Shown here: piece after piece, positions 23,000 through 35,918 of the stretch
Position numbering within the stretch: position 1 is the stretch's first letter
Layout: each line of letters begins with the position of its first letter
Assembly (NCBI GenBank): GCA_964030785.1
Contig: OZ034966.1
Coordinates: forward strand, 6,987,152-7,051,151
Direction: 5' to 3'
Origin: Siderastrea siderea
Lineage: Eukaryota; Cnidaria; Anthozoa; Scleractinia; Rhizangiidae
Length of the DNA: 64,000 nucleotides
Position numbers and translations under genes: made by a program
The notes under the pieces: model-generated
What the model was told of the DNA's origin: nothing
Database searches by the model: none
Seen by the model: the letters and a program-made list of their open reading frames with translations, nothing else

Positions 23000-23790
23000 T
23001 ATCTGACTGGATTTGATGAAACATACCTACAGAAATTTTAGTTGATCTTGAGTTGTTCATGCTGTTCCTGTTTGTTTATTTTTTTTTTGATTTTTTTTCG
23101 GCAATTGCAAAGCATTTATCGGTAAAAATGAACAGAACAGAGTGTTAGGCTATTCAGGCTTTTTTTTCTCCCGGACACACTCTTGAACTTAACGGGTCTT
23201 TGACTCGGGTCCATTTGCAGGGATTGATATTGTGGGCTTTGCTCGAGGTGGTAACAAGTCTTTGGCCTCGAAAAGTAGGTCTTAGGGATCTTTTCTAAGC
23301 GGACAGAGCAAAATTGGACTTGAATCTTGGCCTGGCCAAAGACTTAGAAAAATTCTTGTCAAAGGCGGTGGTATAAAGGTGTCCTCTTGAGAATTTTTCT
23401 CAACATCCGGGACTTCAACTAGAATGGCGAGCAGAGAAAGAGTTTGTGAAGAGATTTGCCTCGAAAAAGCGTGAGTTTGAATAGTTTTTCGTTTTGTTTT
23501 CGTTTTTGCCGCTAGAGGGAAGTTATGTCGTGGCCTTGATGCTTTCAAAGTGTCGATCTGTGTCATTTCCACTGAAGAGTTGACGTAACATTTACCAGAC
23601 GTGTCAGTAAATTTTAGCGGGCTGCATTTGTTTGATTATTTGGAACGGTGAATAATGTAGGAATTCGATCAAGTCCCGATTGAAAACGCTGTTTCACTTT
23701 GCTTAAGGCTAGTTGTCCTTAGAAAGATAAATTTTAACTCGAACGGGTCGGATTTTGAGTGAGATTTGCAATTTGCAGCCCACCTTCTCA
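23000..23790. other. Spacer between the two 1.1-kb copies
   Basis: T-runs occur at 23,078-23,098 and the rest is unremarkable non-coding sequence. I see no gene. Confidence 0.45.
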
Positions 23791-24928
23791 AAGCTGAATC
23801 AATCAATGAAAACTGCTCGAAAGTGAACGAAGTGGCACAAGTTTGGGAAAAAAAATCTTCTAATTATTGGCTCTGAAATATGGTACATGTTTGATTTTTC
23901 CCGAAACATTGTTGTAATCATCGTTCAAAGCGGATTGAAGCTGTACAATTTCACCATATTAGCTGCTGGAGTTGAAACAGAACAAGTTTGTAATCTGTTC
24001 GCCCAACGGAGCCGTCATGTGCGTGTTTGATCGAAATGAAGACAGAACCAATTTGAACTTGAAGAAGTAATTTCTATGCAGCTCAAAAGCAAGATTACTG
24101 TAGCGAGGAACATTAGAATTCACCATCATAGTTTGTTTAATGCAAAGCACAAAATGCAGTTGTTCTCGGTTTAGAGGTTGCGGACGGAATGGTAAAAACA
24201 ACATTCAAACAACTGGAAAAGCGATTCAACTCCGTTTACATGGCATCCGATTTCTATCTGAGCATTTGGACCTTATGGAACACAGAGCTACAACGAGTGC
24301 AGGTAAACCAGTGTCAATTTTGCGTGTTAAAGCCGAAAAAAATTTTCGCCCTTCCTTCGGCCTTCTTGGTAGTTTGCAGCTGTAGTTTGTTTAGTACTTG
24401 TTTAGACTGGTTCATGATTTTCGCACCGAATCGTCATGAATGTGTGACAGTTGTTATTAAATGCTTCTGCCCCATTTCACTGTTTTATTTTGTCTTTTGT
24501 CGTTTTATTTTTTTTGTCTTGATATTTTGAAGTGGAAAGGCTTCCTGACAAAACCTACCGTTTCTTCAATGTTAATGATCGACGTGACGATCGATGCAAG
24601 AAATTAATTGTAAACACAACGCTCAATGCTTAAATTTCTAATTTCTTTTTCTGCATAGTTTCTTCAAACAATTTTGACTTGTGTTAGACGACGCTGTTAA
24701 TGACGCTGTTGGAATTTCTGCTTAATTCAAATTCGCTGCCAAGTGATTTTTCTTGTCTATTTTTCTCGCCTGGTTGCTGGCGAGGAAAAAACTTCCAGCT
24801 CACTTTGTTCATTTTGTTGTTGAGTGTTCATTGTCCATATTTGGTCACAGCAGGTATATGAGCTGATAGCCTGGCTCCGTTCAGCCAATCAGAATGGTAG
24901 AAATCCAATATACCTAGTCCAGTTTTTA

Positions 24929-24931
<3 letters not shown>
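23791..24931 (+). repeat. 1.1-kb direct duplication, copy 2
   Basis: This is the second copy of 21,868-22,999, with a few small deletions and substitutions. It ends in an AT microsatellite and is followed directly by the Penelope-like element. Confidence 0.75.

Positions 24932-24982
<51 letters not shown>
24932..24982. repeat. (AT)n microsatellite
   Basis: About 50 bp of uninterrupted AT dinucleotides. Confidence 0.9.
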
Positions 24983-24984
<2 letters not shown>

Positions 24985-25046
24985 TTATAATTTACATGAT
25001 CAATGATGCAGAAAATTTGATGCAGAAAATTTGAATGTTCAAGTGT

Positions 25047-26850
25047 TTAGTTGTTACATAGCAACGCTTTGTTCCTGTGACGGCAAGAAGATATGAGTTC
25101 GTTACGTTTGTTGAGTGATGACAGATCAGGTCGGCAGATGATTAGCAATTTCTCTTTCAGACAAAGATTGCATCTTTTGCTTGAGCTGTTGTAAGATGAA
25201 CAAGATGAAATGATTCGCCATGAAACAGAGTGGTCAATGTTGTTGTCTTTAAGGGTCCAGATGTGTTTGCTAAGTTCGGTAGAGTTCCTGTGTTTTGCGT
25301 GACGGAATGATGAAGTGTGGTTTCTGAATCTAGTCTTGAAGTCGTTTTCAGTCAGTCCGATGTACGTTTCAGTAGTGTTATTGTCGTTGCGTTTAACTGT
25401 TGCTTGGTAGATGATTGATGATTGAAGGCAGTTTCCGTTAAGTGGGCATGTGTTCGTTTGTCGGCAGTTGCATGACTTGTTGTTAACTGTGTTATCTGTG
25501 GAATCAATGGTGTGTTTGGATGAATTCAAAATACGCTTGTTGTGGTTGTCGATAATCTGCTTAGTGTTATTCATGCAACTGTAGCTGATCTTGATGGTGT
25601 TTCGGTTGAAGATTTTTCTAAGCTTGTGGTCTTTAGGGAAGTGCTTATCTACTAGTGTGAGGAATTTGCGACCGATATTAGTACTGACGTTTTTGCTGAA
25701 TGGAGGGTTGTACCAGAGGATGTTGTTTCGTTGTCTGTTTCTCCGTTTGGCAGTTGCGGTTGGATCATAGTGCAGAGTGTAATGGTATCCGCTTTCGTCG
25801 AGTGCTTTTTGGTATGGAGGGGTGGCACGGTCGAAGGATGCTTTGTCTGATGAAAGGGATGATAGCCGTTTGTTGATGCCGGCGGGTATGTTCTTTGTGG
25901 TGATCGGTGGGTGATTGCTCTCGCGATGGACGTATTGTAGTGTAGTGTTAGGCTTTGTGAAGGGCTGGTAGGTACTGTTGCTCAGGTTAAAGGTGACGTC
26001 TAGGAAGTTAATGATTTGTTTGTTTGCTTCAATTGTGATCCGTAGCCCATTTTGATTAAAGACGCGACATATTTCCTTCTTGATGTTCTCTGTAACTCTT
26101 GGTGTTGCGTTAGAAATGGCTAGACCATCGTCTCGGTATAGTCCTATGTTGATGTCAAGGTCTTGTAATTGCGAAAGAAGGAAACTTCCTACTAGCTCAC
26201 ATGTTTCAGCGCCGTCATAGCTGCCCATAGTAACGTCGAATGACGTGACACCCTTCTTTTGCCATGATTGCTGCTGGTGTACTAGGATCGAATTTTTAGC
26301 ATGAATGATGATGTTTCTTTCGTCGTTTGTGATGTTGTCGTAGGCAGAGGCAAAGTCGAGTGCTTTGTTTAGAAGGTCTTGGCTGATGGAGGGGTAGAAT
26401 TCTACGATGTCGAAGCAAACAAAAGTGTGGTGTTGTTTGCTCTCAATAGATTTAAACCACTCGATCACGGAGGCAGAGTTTTTCCATTGGTTGAATTTGG
26501 ATGCTCTTGTAATTTTGCTGTTGATTCTGTCGAGGATTTCTTTGCTGATTTTACCTATCTCGGATTTAGTAGGGTTGATTAGCCGGCAGGTTGGTTTGTT
26601 AGCGAAGTTTGGTTTGTGATCTTTTAGTGTTATAAATGCGTCTTTCTTAGCAGTAGTGTCTACTCTGTCATCGATTCCCAGCTTCGTTGCGATTTTTTTG
26701 TTTTCTGTGTGGATGTCTCGAACGGTATTAGGATGCGCTTTTTTGTATGACTTTGTGATGTTTTGTTCTAGCAGGTCGTTGTATTTAGACGGTTCCAGTT
26801 TGTATATATAACTGCCTTTTTTCAGGGTATATGTAACAAAAGCAATATTT
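25047..26850 (-). mobile_element. Penelope-like retroelement ORF with RT and GIY-YIG nuclease
   Basis: On the minus strand the frame is open from about 26,850 to 25,047 (about 600 codons), with no ATG near its upstream end, so it appears 5'-truncated. Upstream is a TLKDHKPNFANKPTCRL block. The reverse transcriptase follows, with FVCFDIVEFYPSIS (motif A) and YRDDGLA (motif C, YxDD). The C-terminal quarter has a Cys-rich region and then a GIY-YIG-type nuclease (QATVKRNDN..TYIGLTEN..RFRNH) and a final CNLCLKEKLLII segment. The RT plus GIY-YIG order defines Penelope-like elements, which copy RNA into DNA at nicks made by the nuclease. No internal stop was seen from 25,047 to 26,468. Confidence 0.75.
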
Positions 26851-27284
26851 TGCCTGCTTTAATGCCCAAAACCGTTAGGAAAGAAATGATAGGTTGTTCA
26901 CCAGAAAGGCCACACGTTTACACGTACCATCAACATTATAGACGCTAGATTTGAAGGTCAGTTTCAAAACGCACACAAATGCGCTGTTCGAAATGATAAA
27001 ATGGTCAATAAAGTTGAAAACCCAGTTGTCTTTGCTAAACGTTAGGAGGATAATCTCTTTACAATTATTAGCGTCAGCAATTAAATCAATAAAATGGTTT
27101 CCTCAAGATAGTTAACCAGAGTTTTCTCTGCGATCTTACTAAAATATTTTGTAAAGTAAATGTGGGGATTCGTCCTCTAAATCTTTTGTCTATTGCAATT
27201 TCACAGCGTACTTGACTTTGCACTGAAACTTTCTCTTATAAGTGGATTGCAACAAAAGGGGTATGTACTTTCGAAATTGTTAGA
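26851..27284. other. Non-coding flank
   Basis: A short stretch near 26,915-26,960 resembles part of the repeat at 27,285 and 29,335 (CGTTTAC..ACCATCAACAT). I see nothing else. Confidence 0.4.
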
Positions 27285-27950
27285 TTTGTCCATAGTCGTT
27301 TAATTGACCACTTCCGATAGCTACCTTTAAGTAAAAATTATACCGCAACAAACCTTTAACCAACGGATTTTGCTTTCGCTTACAAATCGTACACATAGAC
27401 AAATGATAGATGACAAATTGCAATTTCCTCTTTGAAAATATCCTATAATCTTTATATTCTAAGGTGGCTGAGTAGACAGAAAGTATTATTGTTAATTTGC
27501 TAACCAAAAAACGACCTTGTGCCTACGCTGCCTTACGTCACAGTGTAGCAAGCGGAATCAGTAAGTTAATGTCTGCGTAAGGAATGAAAAATTTGATTAT
27601 CGTTCTCATAAAAGGAAATTTTCTCGGTTCGAATTTTTCTTTTAAGTTATACACAAGTTATTTAAAAGTTTTGCATCAAGTATTTCTCACCAGAAACTTC
27701 GTTCGAAGGTGCAGCGTCAGCCATTACATTGCGAGAATAACGAAAAGCAAAACGTTTACCATCAACATTGTGGTAGCTTTGAAGTTTAGTTTCATAATGA
27801 AAAAAAACCCAAATGTATTTTGCTTATGATGAGAAGCCTAAAAATTATGTGCCCACACAGCCACGACAGGAATTTTTGCTCAATGCTTTGGAATTTGCTT
27901 TTAGGCAAGGCTATCGTGTTCTCTCACAAGTTGTTTTTCTTTTAACTTTA
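27285..27950 (+). repeat. Degenerate repeat, copy A
   Basis: It aligns loosely with 29,335-30,050 in the same orientation. Shared landmarks include GGTGCAGCGTCAGCCA and CGTTTACCATCAACA. It is old and diverged, with no coding capacity. Confidence 0.6.
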
Positions 27951-28912
27951 AATCTTTAAATTGAAACTCGTTCAAACGAATTAGCTTAACAAAACTATTC
28001 AGAAGTTATTCTGGGATTTTCTCAGGCATAGAACCTGAAACCAAATTGCTCAAAAACGTGCTAGTATAACTATAAAAAAAAGTTAGATTAAGATCTTGCA
28101 TGAATAAAAGCAAATCTGAATCCAATTTTGAAAGCAGATTACATAAATAAATAATCTCGGTCTTGCGTAATCAGTTATTTGTTCAAATGGAGTATCGCAA
28201 AATAAGACCATTAACCTTTCAAAAATACCTCAAATCCTTCCAAAACAATAACCATAATTTTCAAGTAAATTTATGATTCCAGTCAAATTAAGAAGTTATT
28301 ATCTCTTCTGTGGCCTCCACTTTTGTTGTTGTTTTTTTCAGCTCTATCAATTAGTTTTTGAAATCTGTTGAAATTTTCCTGGCATAAATACGCCGTTTTC
28401 GCTCATTATGGTTAAAAAACATTATGTGTCCCGATAGAAGTTTTCCTGTCATGTTGGCTCGAAAACTACCATTAGGGTATCAGGTTCTCCCACAAGCCAT
28501 TTTTTTTGTATGTTAAAACCATTATCGAAGGCAAATTTCTTTAAGGAAGTGAAATGAAATTTTTTGAAGACAAAGTTTAAAGACATTAGAAGACCACAGC
28601 TACTTCCTGCAGGAGTCAACAAAATTATCTTCTCGTAAAATGCAAATACTTTGAAGGTATAGATCAAGTTTGAAACGTATCGTATAATTTTGCTTAGCGT
28701 TAGAGGGTTGAAAAATTGAGAGAAATCCCGTGCCGGTTTAACACAATCGTTTCTATGACAATCAAAAGTCCTTTTTCAAAATTAATTGCACAACCCTTAA
28801 AACGGATTTCTCTCAAGATGCTTAATAAAGTAGATTTCTTCTGGTTTGGACGGAATCAAATTTCTCGTGAAACTGCAAATTCCTCCTCTCGACATTTAAT
28901 ACATAGAGGATA
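27951..28912. other. Non-coding, partial repeat fragments
   Basis: A piece near 28,470-28,510 (TCTCCCACAAGC) again resembles the copy A/B family. I see no gene. Confidence 0.4.
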
Positions 28913-29045
28913 TTACACGGCGGCGCGAAGATATGGATTTTATTTTCGAGCAGTAAAAATATTTTACGAAAGAGCGCAGGGAGTGAGTAAAATATTGTTT
29001 TTGACCACGAGAAAATAAAATTCATATCTTCAAGCCGCCGTGTAA
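28913..29045. mobile_element. Palindromic MITE
   Basis: TTACACGGCGGCGCGAAGAT.. (28,913 onward) is mirrored by the reverse complement ending at 29,045, separated by an AT-rich loop. Confidence 0.7.
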
Positions 29046-29334
29046 GTTTCTTTTTATTATATAGACAAGAGTATTTTTGCACAGAAAACAGTGTAAAAGC
29101 GGGAAATGACGTCATCCATATCCTCACTCGTGAGGATATGGAAAATAGTTTCGGATGTAGTTTCGCCGGATGTAGTTTCGTATGAACTTTACGACTGGTC
29201 TATTTTCCACTAAAACACTCTTGTCTATGTGATAAAAATGCACATACTCAGTTAATCTGATTTCTTGGCCTACTTGAATTTGCGAAACTTTTACTGAAGT
29301 GACAAACTAAACAAAAGTATGTACCTCTGATGAA

Positions 29335-30050
29335 GTTAATTCTATTAAAAGTCGCTCAATTGACAGCTTTGATAACGACCTGTTGCATGAAAATACCGTT
29401 ATAAACCGTTATCCTAGAGATTTTGCTTTTGCTTATAAAGTCGATTAATATTCCATTGGGAGCCTTTTCTGTGTTCACGACAAATGATAGGTCAGAAGTT
29501 GCATGGATTCAACTGATATTCCATTGCGAGCCTTTTTTGTGTTGAAGGGATTCCCTCGTTGAAAATATCCCAAAGTTTATATTTTAGGGCGGTCGAGTAG
29601 AAAGAAAGTATTACTACTAATTTATTAGCTAGTGGCGGCTATTTTAAATAATCGACCTTGTGTTTACACTGACTTTTATCACCATGTAGAAAACTGGAAT
29701 GTCTGTGCCAGTACAGCAAAATTTATTATCGTCTACGCACAAGGATCTGTCCCCAGGTAGAAGTCCTTTAAAGGTGCTCAAAAGTTCTTGCATCACTAGT
29801 ACTCACCAGAAACTTTACTCAAAGGTGCAGCGTCAGCCAGTAAAATGGCGATAATCGGCCAAACGTTTACCATCAACACGGTGACAGCTGCGAAATTCAA
29901 GATAAATATGCAACGAACCAAATTTTACTTTGCTTATAACAATAAAAGCGTCAAATTACGAGCCAAAGTCTTGCTCAGTTCCTTAAAAATTTCTTTTACA
30001 GGTGGAAAGGGTATCGTGTTCTCCCACAAGCTTTCTTTGTTCTAACTTCG
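29335..30050 (+). repeat. Degenerate repeat, copy B
   Basis: This is the counterpart of 27,285-27,950, about 2.05 kb away. The two may be tandem copies of a larger unit or two insertions of one family. Confidence 0.6.
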
Positions 30051-30820
30051 CTGAAAATCTGACTTAAATGGAAATTCGATTTCAAGAATTCAAATGGAAT
30101 GAAGGAAGGGAGTTATTTCTAGCTTCCGTTCATTTCATTTCAATTAGAACCGTAAATGGTTCAGTAGTTTGAATAAAATATAATTCCGAATAAATCGCCC
30201 ACTAACTAAGATAACAGACTCCACATAAATGAATAGTCTCGATAGCATAATTACTCGTGAAGCCACGACTCCTCGATTTACACCCCTTCTCTTTCTTTTC
30301 TTTTCCTTTTATAATTACTTAACTAGTTTATTACTACTAGGTTTAGCGTTCACCGCTGGCTTTCGATTAGTCATACGACCGTAGTTTCCGATTCTACTAA
30401 AAGATCCTTCTAGTGAACATGTTTCCGATTGTACGATTGTACCGATTCTGCGATTCTCCCATTAGTACAACTGCGGTTTCCGATTTTATGATCTAGCTAA
30501 GAGATATCCTTCCGATTGTAAGTTTCTTCCGATTCTGCGAATGTCCTACTTTACGACTATAGTTACCTATTCTACGATTTTTCGAAAGGACACTTCTTGT
30601 AATAAGCATCTGCGTGGGTTCTTGTTTGCTAATCACTGCACCGACTAACAACTGTTGGCGTTTCGTTAGAAAAAGTGTGATTTCTCTGCACACCCGTAAA
30701 GAACGAGGTATACATCCCTGTAAAGACTTTCTATTTCAGTGGGCTGTAGGGCAGCTGAGCTAACGCCAGGGTTTGTTCACGTTGTTGCGTCAACAGGAAA
30801 AATCGTAGAATCTGGAGAAC
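30051..30820. other. Non-coding with scattered CGATT motifs
   Basis: Between 30,370 and 30,600 the words TTCCGATT and CGATTCTACGA recur irregularly without a fixed period. I see no gene. Confidence 0.4.
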
Positions 30821-30864
30821 CGATTTTTTTCTATTGTCCGAACTCGGACAATAGAAAAAAATCG
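30821..30864. repeat. Perfect 20-bp hairpin
   Basis: CGATTTTTTTCTATTGTCCG (30,821-30,840) is followed by a 4-base loop and its exact reverse complement (30,845-30,864). Confidence 0.85.
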
Positions 30865-32202
30865 CACAATAGGAAAAATCGTAGAATCGTAAAAGGAGCT
30901 TGAGACCATCAAACAGTTGGAGAATCGTAACTTTAACTCCTACTTTTCTATTCTAAGATTTAGCGCTTTTTGTACCCTTCTGCTCGCAAACTCAAACATC
31001 GAAGGAAAGAGAAGGTGGAAGCGGAAACTTAGGATTGAAAACACCAAGTAAACGTGGAAAAGTATCCTAGGAAAATGGGTTTCTAATCGAGAAAGAGAGA
31101 TGATCAACACAGCCGGAGTCCGAAATAGGGGGAGTCTAAATATTCATGATTTAGTGTTAGCTTGCATCAGGGCGCAGGATAAAGTACATGGGACTCTGAA
31201 ATCCAGAGAACCAAAGATAAACAGCAAGTGTGCGAAAACGGGATGAGCAGCTGCCATCCTCCATCGCTAACCGCAGCATTCAAATCTTTTTACGGGAATT
31301 AAACTTTCTTATAGTGATGTTCGGAAAACTCTAGACTACAGCCAGTTCCTCCTTGCGCTCAAGGATGGTCCAGCGGGAAGAAAATTGGAATGTGGGCGAA
31401 AGGTCGATAGACTTTGCTCCAAGTCTATGGACGAAATGTTTCCCTTGGGGAAAAAAGTGAGATGACATGTTTTTCGTGTGAAGGCGCGCGACAATGTAAA
31501 ACACGCGGAATATTACGTGTATTGCGTGCGGTGCAGGTGGATGATAGGTGGATGATCTCCGCAGAACTACTCTCCATTCAGATTCACGTGCGTGGGGCGC
31601 GCGGGCATTCTCCGTTACCAGAACGAGCGACTTGGAGCAAGCCTAGAAAATCAACTGCCGCGTGGAAAGTTGTCATGCGACACACGCTCGCCAGTTCACC
31701 ATACGCGCGCAACGTTTCTCCGCGGCAGAGAGAATTTCGCGCGTGTTCGCATGCTCTTCTTTTTCGACTATATCTGAGCGGATTAGGAGGGACTTCTAAT
31801 CTAGGAGACTCTGATTCTTTCCTCTTGAAACTGACATGCATGGCTTTCTTTTCGTATTTCGAGAAGAAGTTAGTGAAGTTACTGTCTACTGCGCCTGGAT
31901 ATCAACAAGCAAATTCTGTTCACCGATCGAGGGATATGTCTCCTACTATTAGTGGAGAGAAACTGGTTAAAGATCAAAACAACTTATCTTAACTCTTCCC
32001 TTTCAGCTCACTTAGTACTGGCCTCTACACATAACCAAAAACAAATTCAAAAAAATTTTGACAGCCAACTGGTAATATGTTTATTCTTAAACTTTCCTAG
32101 TCTGTAGAAAACGTAATCAAAACATTTTCAACACCAAAATCGGGTAGTCCTAAATAGTAATCTCGCTTATCTTTCACTTGACTTTTATATTACTTTCCTA
32201 AG
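30865..32202. other. Non-coding, one dubious frame
   Basis: A 192-codon plus-strand frame (31,414-31,992) crosses a GC-richer patch, but it has no recognisable domain and competes with equally long frames on the other strand. I do not call it a gene. Confidence 0.4.
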
Positions 32203-32938
32203 TACCGTATTTTCTCGATTAAACGCCGGGGGCGTTTATTTAAAACTCGGCCTCGTAGACCCGGCGTTTATTCGAACCCGGCGTTTATTTGGGGCCCGGC
32301 GTTTATTTATTAAATGCATTTTTCAGTGTTGGAAGTTTATTGAACCAAGAACCAAAATTCAATAAAAACGTTTAAAAAATGTGGAACAATGTCATCAACT
32401 TTGTCTCATCTAAGTGAATCTGGTAAATTATTTATCCAAAAAAAAAAAAAAAACATCACTGACAGAAACAGTGATTGAACTTTTCTTGAATTCTTCTCTT
32501 CACGTTTCTCCGTGCATGAAAAACGGAGGAAGTGTATCGGTAACTGCTGACGACAGCAAATGTATTGTGCAAACAACTTTGAACAAGGTGGTGGCGAGGT
32601 TCCTTCTCCATCAGTTCCGATTAATATTCAATTGCAAGGAACTGCTGGAGAAACGCTAAGGAGACCCTCGAGATGATCCTTGCTTGATGTACAAGCCCGC
32701 AGAAAAGTTACCATGATTTAAAAGAGATTGACACGATACTTAATGCGTCGTTTGTTTCATCTACAGCGCATAATCCTGATTTAATATACACATCTCGAAT
32801 AAACGCCGGACCTCAAATAAACGCCGGGACCCCGAATAAACGCCGGGGCGTTTATTATAAACTCGGCCCTGTAGAACCGGCGTCTATTTGAGCCCGGCGT
32901 TTATTTGGGGTCCGGCGTTTAATCGAGAAAATACGGTA
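32203..32938. mobile_element. MITE with CGTATTTTCTCGATTAAACGCC termini
   Basis: The left end TACCGTATTTTCTCGATTAA and the right end (reverse complement, ending at 32,938) are inverted copies. Inside, several GGCGTTTATT / AATAAACGCC blocks repeat in both directions near each end (32,226-32,310 and 32,800-32,920). The first copy of the flanking dispersed repeat lacks this 736-bp insertion. It has no coding capacity. Confidence 0.75.
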
Positions 32939-32939
32939 A

Positions 32940-33828
32940 GCTCCATTCTGCTTTTTGGCTTCAGGAAAAGGAGAAAATGGGTCCAGATGCGGCCTGCGCA
33001 TGTGAACTCATGGTTATTAAATGGTGAAATCTGTGAACAGGTAGTCGAGAGAAACTTCCGAAAGTTTCAAAGATGAAAACAAATGCGTCTCAATTTACGT
33101 TGATAGCACGTCAACGGTGCACAATATTTTGTCTTACGTTCACACACTATGGCTGAACAACTTAACAGAAACATTTCTATTGCTTAGTTGTTTCAACACG
33201 ATTCAAAACCTATTGTGGTTTGTGCACGGGGCACTATATTTTCAAAAGGTACAGTCGATTTCGACAGACAGCGTCTTTTTTTGTGGTAACATAAGACATC
33301 GGCAGACCGGCAGAAGTTTGAAAGCTCGAAGTTTTTCAAAAAGTCACAAGCAGAGTTTTCGTGGAAATGTAAATGAGCCGATATCTTGAAGTAGTCCACG
33401 CCGGGGATTTTTTGGCGTGAAAAAAAGTTAGCCTGGGCAAAGAACGCAAGATTTGTCGCCATACCGCCATATGCAAGAAACAACGCTTAAATTTGCCATT
33501 TTGCTAAGCTTACAAGTTTACAGTGTCACTTCTTCAATTACCCGCAAAAATTCGTGAGGCACTGGTACACACTGGTGCAAAATTTGGCTTTGGGCGCCAT
33601 TCCTGCCCCCCCTACCTTTCCGCTACACGGATCATGTCCAAAACATTGGCTGACAACATTGGCTGACAACATTGGGAAGGGGGGGGGGGGGGTAATTGGC
33701 CGATGTCCTGTGGGATGAAGCAATATTGACTATGCAAGAGTGGATTTTGGGCGCTGGTGTGTCGACAATTTTGCAGCTAATTGCAGCAATGTTAGTTGCT
33801 TTCCTTGCAAAACACATTTTTACAATAC
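32940..33828 (+). repeat. Dispersed repeat, copy 2 left half
   Basis: It corresponds to 287-1500. Copy 2 carries its own insertion after 33,828. A G/C homopolymer (33,679-33,691) marks the region that in copy 1 is CCCC-rich. Confidence 0.7.
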
Positions 33829-34466
33829 CTGAGCGAATTCTCGCGCGTTGATTGGCTAATTTTTATTGTCAATAAGAATACAGACTGAAAAAACACGTAA
33901 AGCTGACGCAATCAGCAAAGGTTTTGTCAAACTTTTCAGCGCTGCACTCTTGATGAGGCGACAATTTAACACAAATCTAGTAGTCTTCAGTGAGGAAATC
34001 ATCTGAAATTCATGGATTAAAACTGAAGAAACGATTGCAACCTTAGAGCGAAAAGATGAAGATGTTTGTTGAGGATTCAGACCCGAAAATGGGCGGTGAG
34101 CCGGAATTTGTGCTGTCGATGAAATTAGGCTGAACCGTGTTTTAGCGGATTATTTTGTGAACAGTTTTCACTGGATTAAAGGTTAGCTGAGCAATTCGAA
34201 TTTTTCCTTGTATTTCTGGCCTATCCTTACTAAAGTTTTAATTTACGAGCCTGTGATTCTCCGAATTACAGCAATAAAATTCAGATTTTGCGGGAATCAC
34301 ATCTTCAGTTGACTCTTGCATTTCTTTCCTTGGTTTGAAAATCAGATTTGGCTTTTTGTCAAAGTTTGTTGTAGATCCACGAGCCGCTTTGACAATGTTA
34401 TCACGAAATTTGTCATCAATAAGAGAACAGACGCATACAAAAACTGACGTCAGTTTGTTAATTTTC
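33829..34466. mobile_element. Insertion in dispersed repeat copy 2, about 640 bp
   Basis: It is absent from copy 1, where the flanking sequences meet directly. It has no coding sequence and no obvious inverted termini. Its type is unknown. Confidence 0.45.
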
Positions 34467-35357
34467 TAGGATTTTTATTATCAAGTCCCCAATGCTTCAG
34501 GAAGGATCCTTATTAGAGAACTCTTCAGTGAACACGACCTTTCTTCAACAAATGTTGAGGACGTCTGAAATTTGGGCCGGAAAATGTTGGAAGAATTTTT
34601 CCCAAGATGTATTTTTGTCTATTTTCACTGTTTGTCCTCACAAACTTTCCACAAAATTTGTACGAAATGTACAGCGGCTTCGGATGACGGGGAGGAAATT
34701 TCGAAGAAAAGTTGGATTTATGTCGCCTTTGGGAGAGAAATTTCGAAGAAGGGAAATTTTTGCCCACATTACTCAGTTTCTTTCTAAATTTCGAAACGGA
34801 GAAAATTAGAAGAAACCAGACTTCCATAAAACCAAACAGACATTTGTACGTGCAATTTTAGAAAAACAAGAACAAGATGCCTCATTTGCCTCTCATTTGC
34901 CAAATGCGTATCTAAACAAAAACAGTTATCGCTTACAAGTAGAAGAGCAGATTAAGGGCGCGTTCGTTTGGGATCAATCCAGAATAAGAATAGCTGGAAT
35001 AATGCAAGTAAGCGTTCGTTTGGGAGCTATTCTCATTCATCAAGTAATTATATAATATAATCAATATTCATCAATATTAATATTCACCTTTACTCATCAA
35101 GAGGTGATGTACTCTTTGAGATGCCTACGCTTTTTTCAGGGATGACTGTACAATCTATTTGCATTAGACGTGGAAATATAACGGAGACGTTAAAGACAAT
35201 TTGAAAAATTTGCAAAATTTGTACAAGGATTAAACTAAAGAAAAGAAAGGAAAAAAAAACAGAAATGCAGGCTAGAAGTGATGCCTGAAAAAAAAAAAGA
35301 AAGAAGGAAACGCAGTCTGGAAGTGGTGCCTGAGAATTCCATCGACACACTAAAGGT
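34467..35357 (+). repeat. Dispersed repeat, copy 2 right half
   Basis: It corresponds to 1501-1522 plus 11,774-12,494, and includes the unbroken LINE target site near 34,475-34,490. A small extra segment (about 34,955-35,030) is not in copy 1. Confidence 0.7.
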
Positions 35358-35775
35358 GTTTCGATATAGTTTTTTGGGGACAATACCAAACTTTTAAAAT
35401 TGGCTCTTAGACAGTCTTCTCCCTGTCAGATCAACGTAAAATTTGCAATACCTTTTGGTTTTGGATTGAACTTGAGCATGGTTTCCATTTTGTGAAAATC
35501 GATATCTCCATGACAACGATAAACAAAAATCCTCGAAAACAGTAAAATTGAAATTTTGCGCGATCCAGATTTCACTTTAAAAAGCAAATACCAACATCTT
35601 AAACTGTGGTGTGTGGCAAACAAAATATACAAGAACAAAAAACTCTGTATGTTTGTTTTAAAGTAAGTCGTCAAAACATTTTCAACCTTAGGTTTTGCAT
35701 AGTAATAGTAAATGCACGGAAAAATAATCAATACTTTGATGAAATGGCTAGAAAATTCTGTTGAAATATATATAT
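35358..35775. other. Non-coding
   Basis: AT-rich sequence without a recognised feature. Confidence 0.45.
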
Positions 35776-35918
35776 ATTATTTGCCGGCCGGGAGGTCCGT
35801 ATTGAGAAAAACTGTGCCAGAGGTCTTGAGTACGGCCCGAGGCCGCAGGCCGAGGGCCGTGCTCAAGACCGAGGGCACAGTTTTTCTCAATACGGACCGA
35901 CCAAGGCCGGCAAATAAT
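35776..35918. mobile_element. 143-bp GC-rich palindrome
   Basis: ATTATTTGCCGGCC..GGTCCGTATTGAG..TTGAGTACGGCC is followed by its near-perfect reverse complement. It resembles the hairpin terminus of a DNA element. A related AATCAGATTGCAGGATTTG stretch near 36,395 could be its other end. Confidence 0.65.

Noticed and set aside
31414..31992. 192-codon plus-strand frame as a gene
   Set aside because: It has no domain, a composition typical of a random GC-richer stretch, and overlapping frames of similar quality on the other strand.
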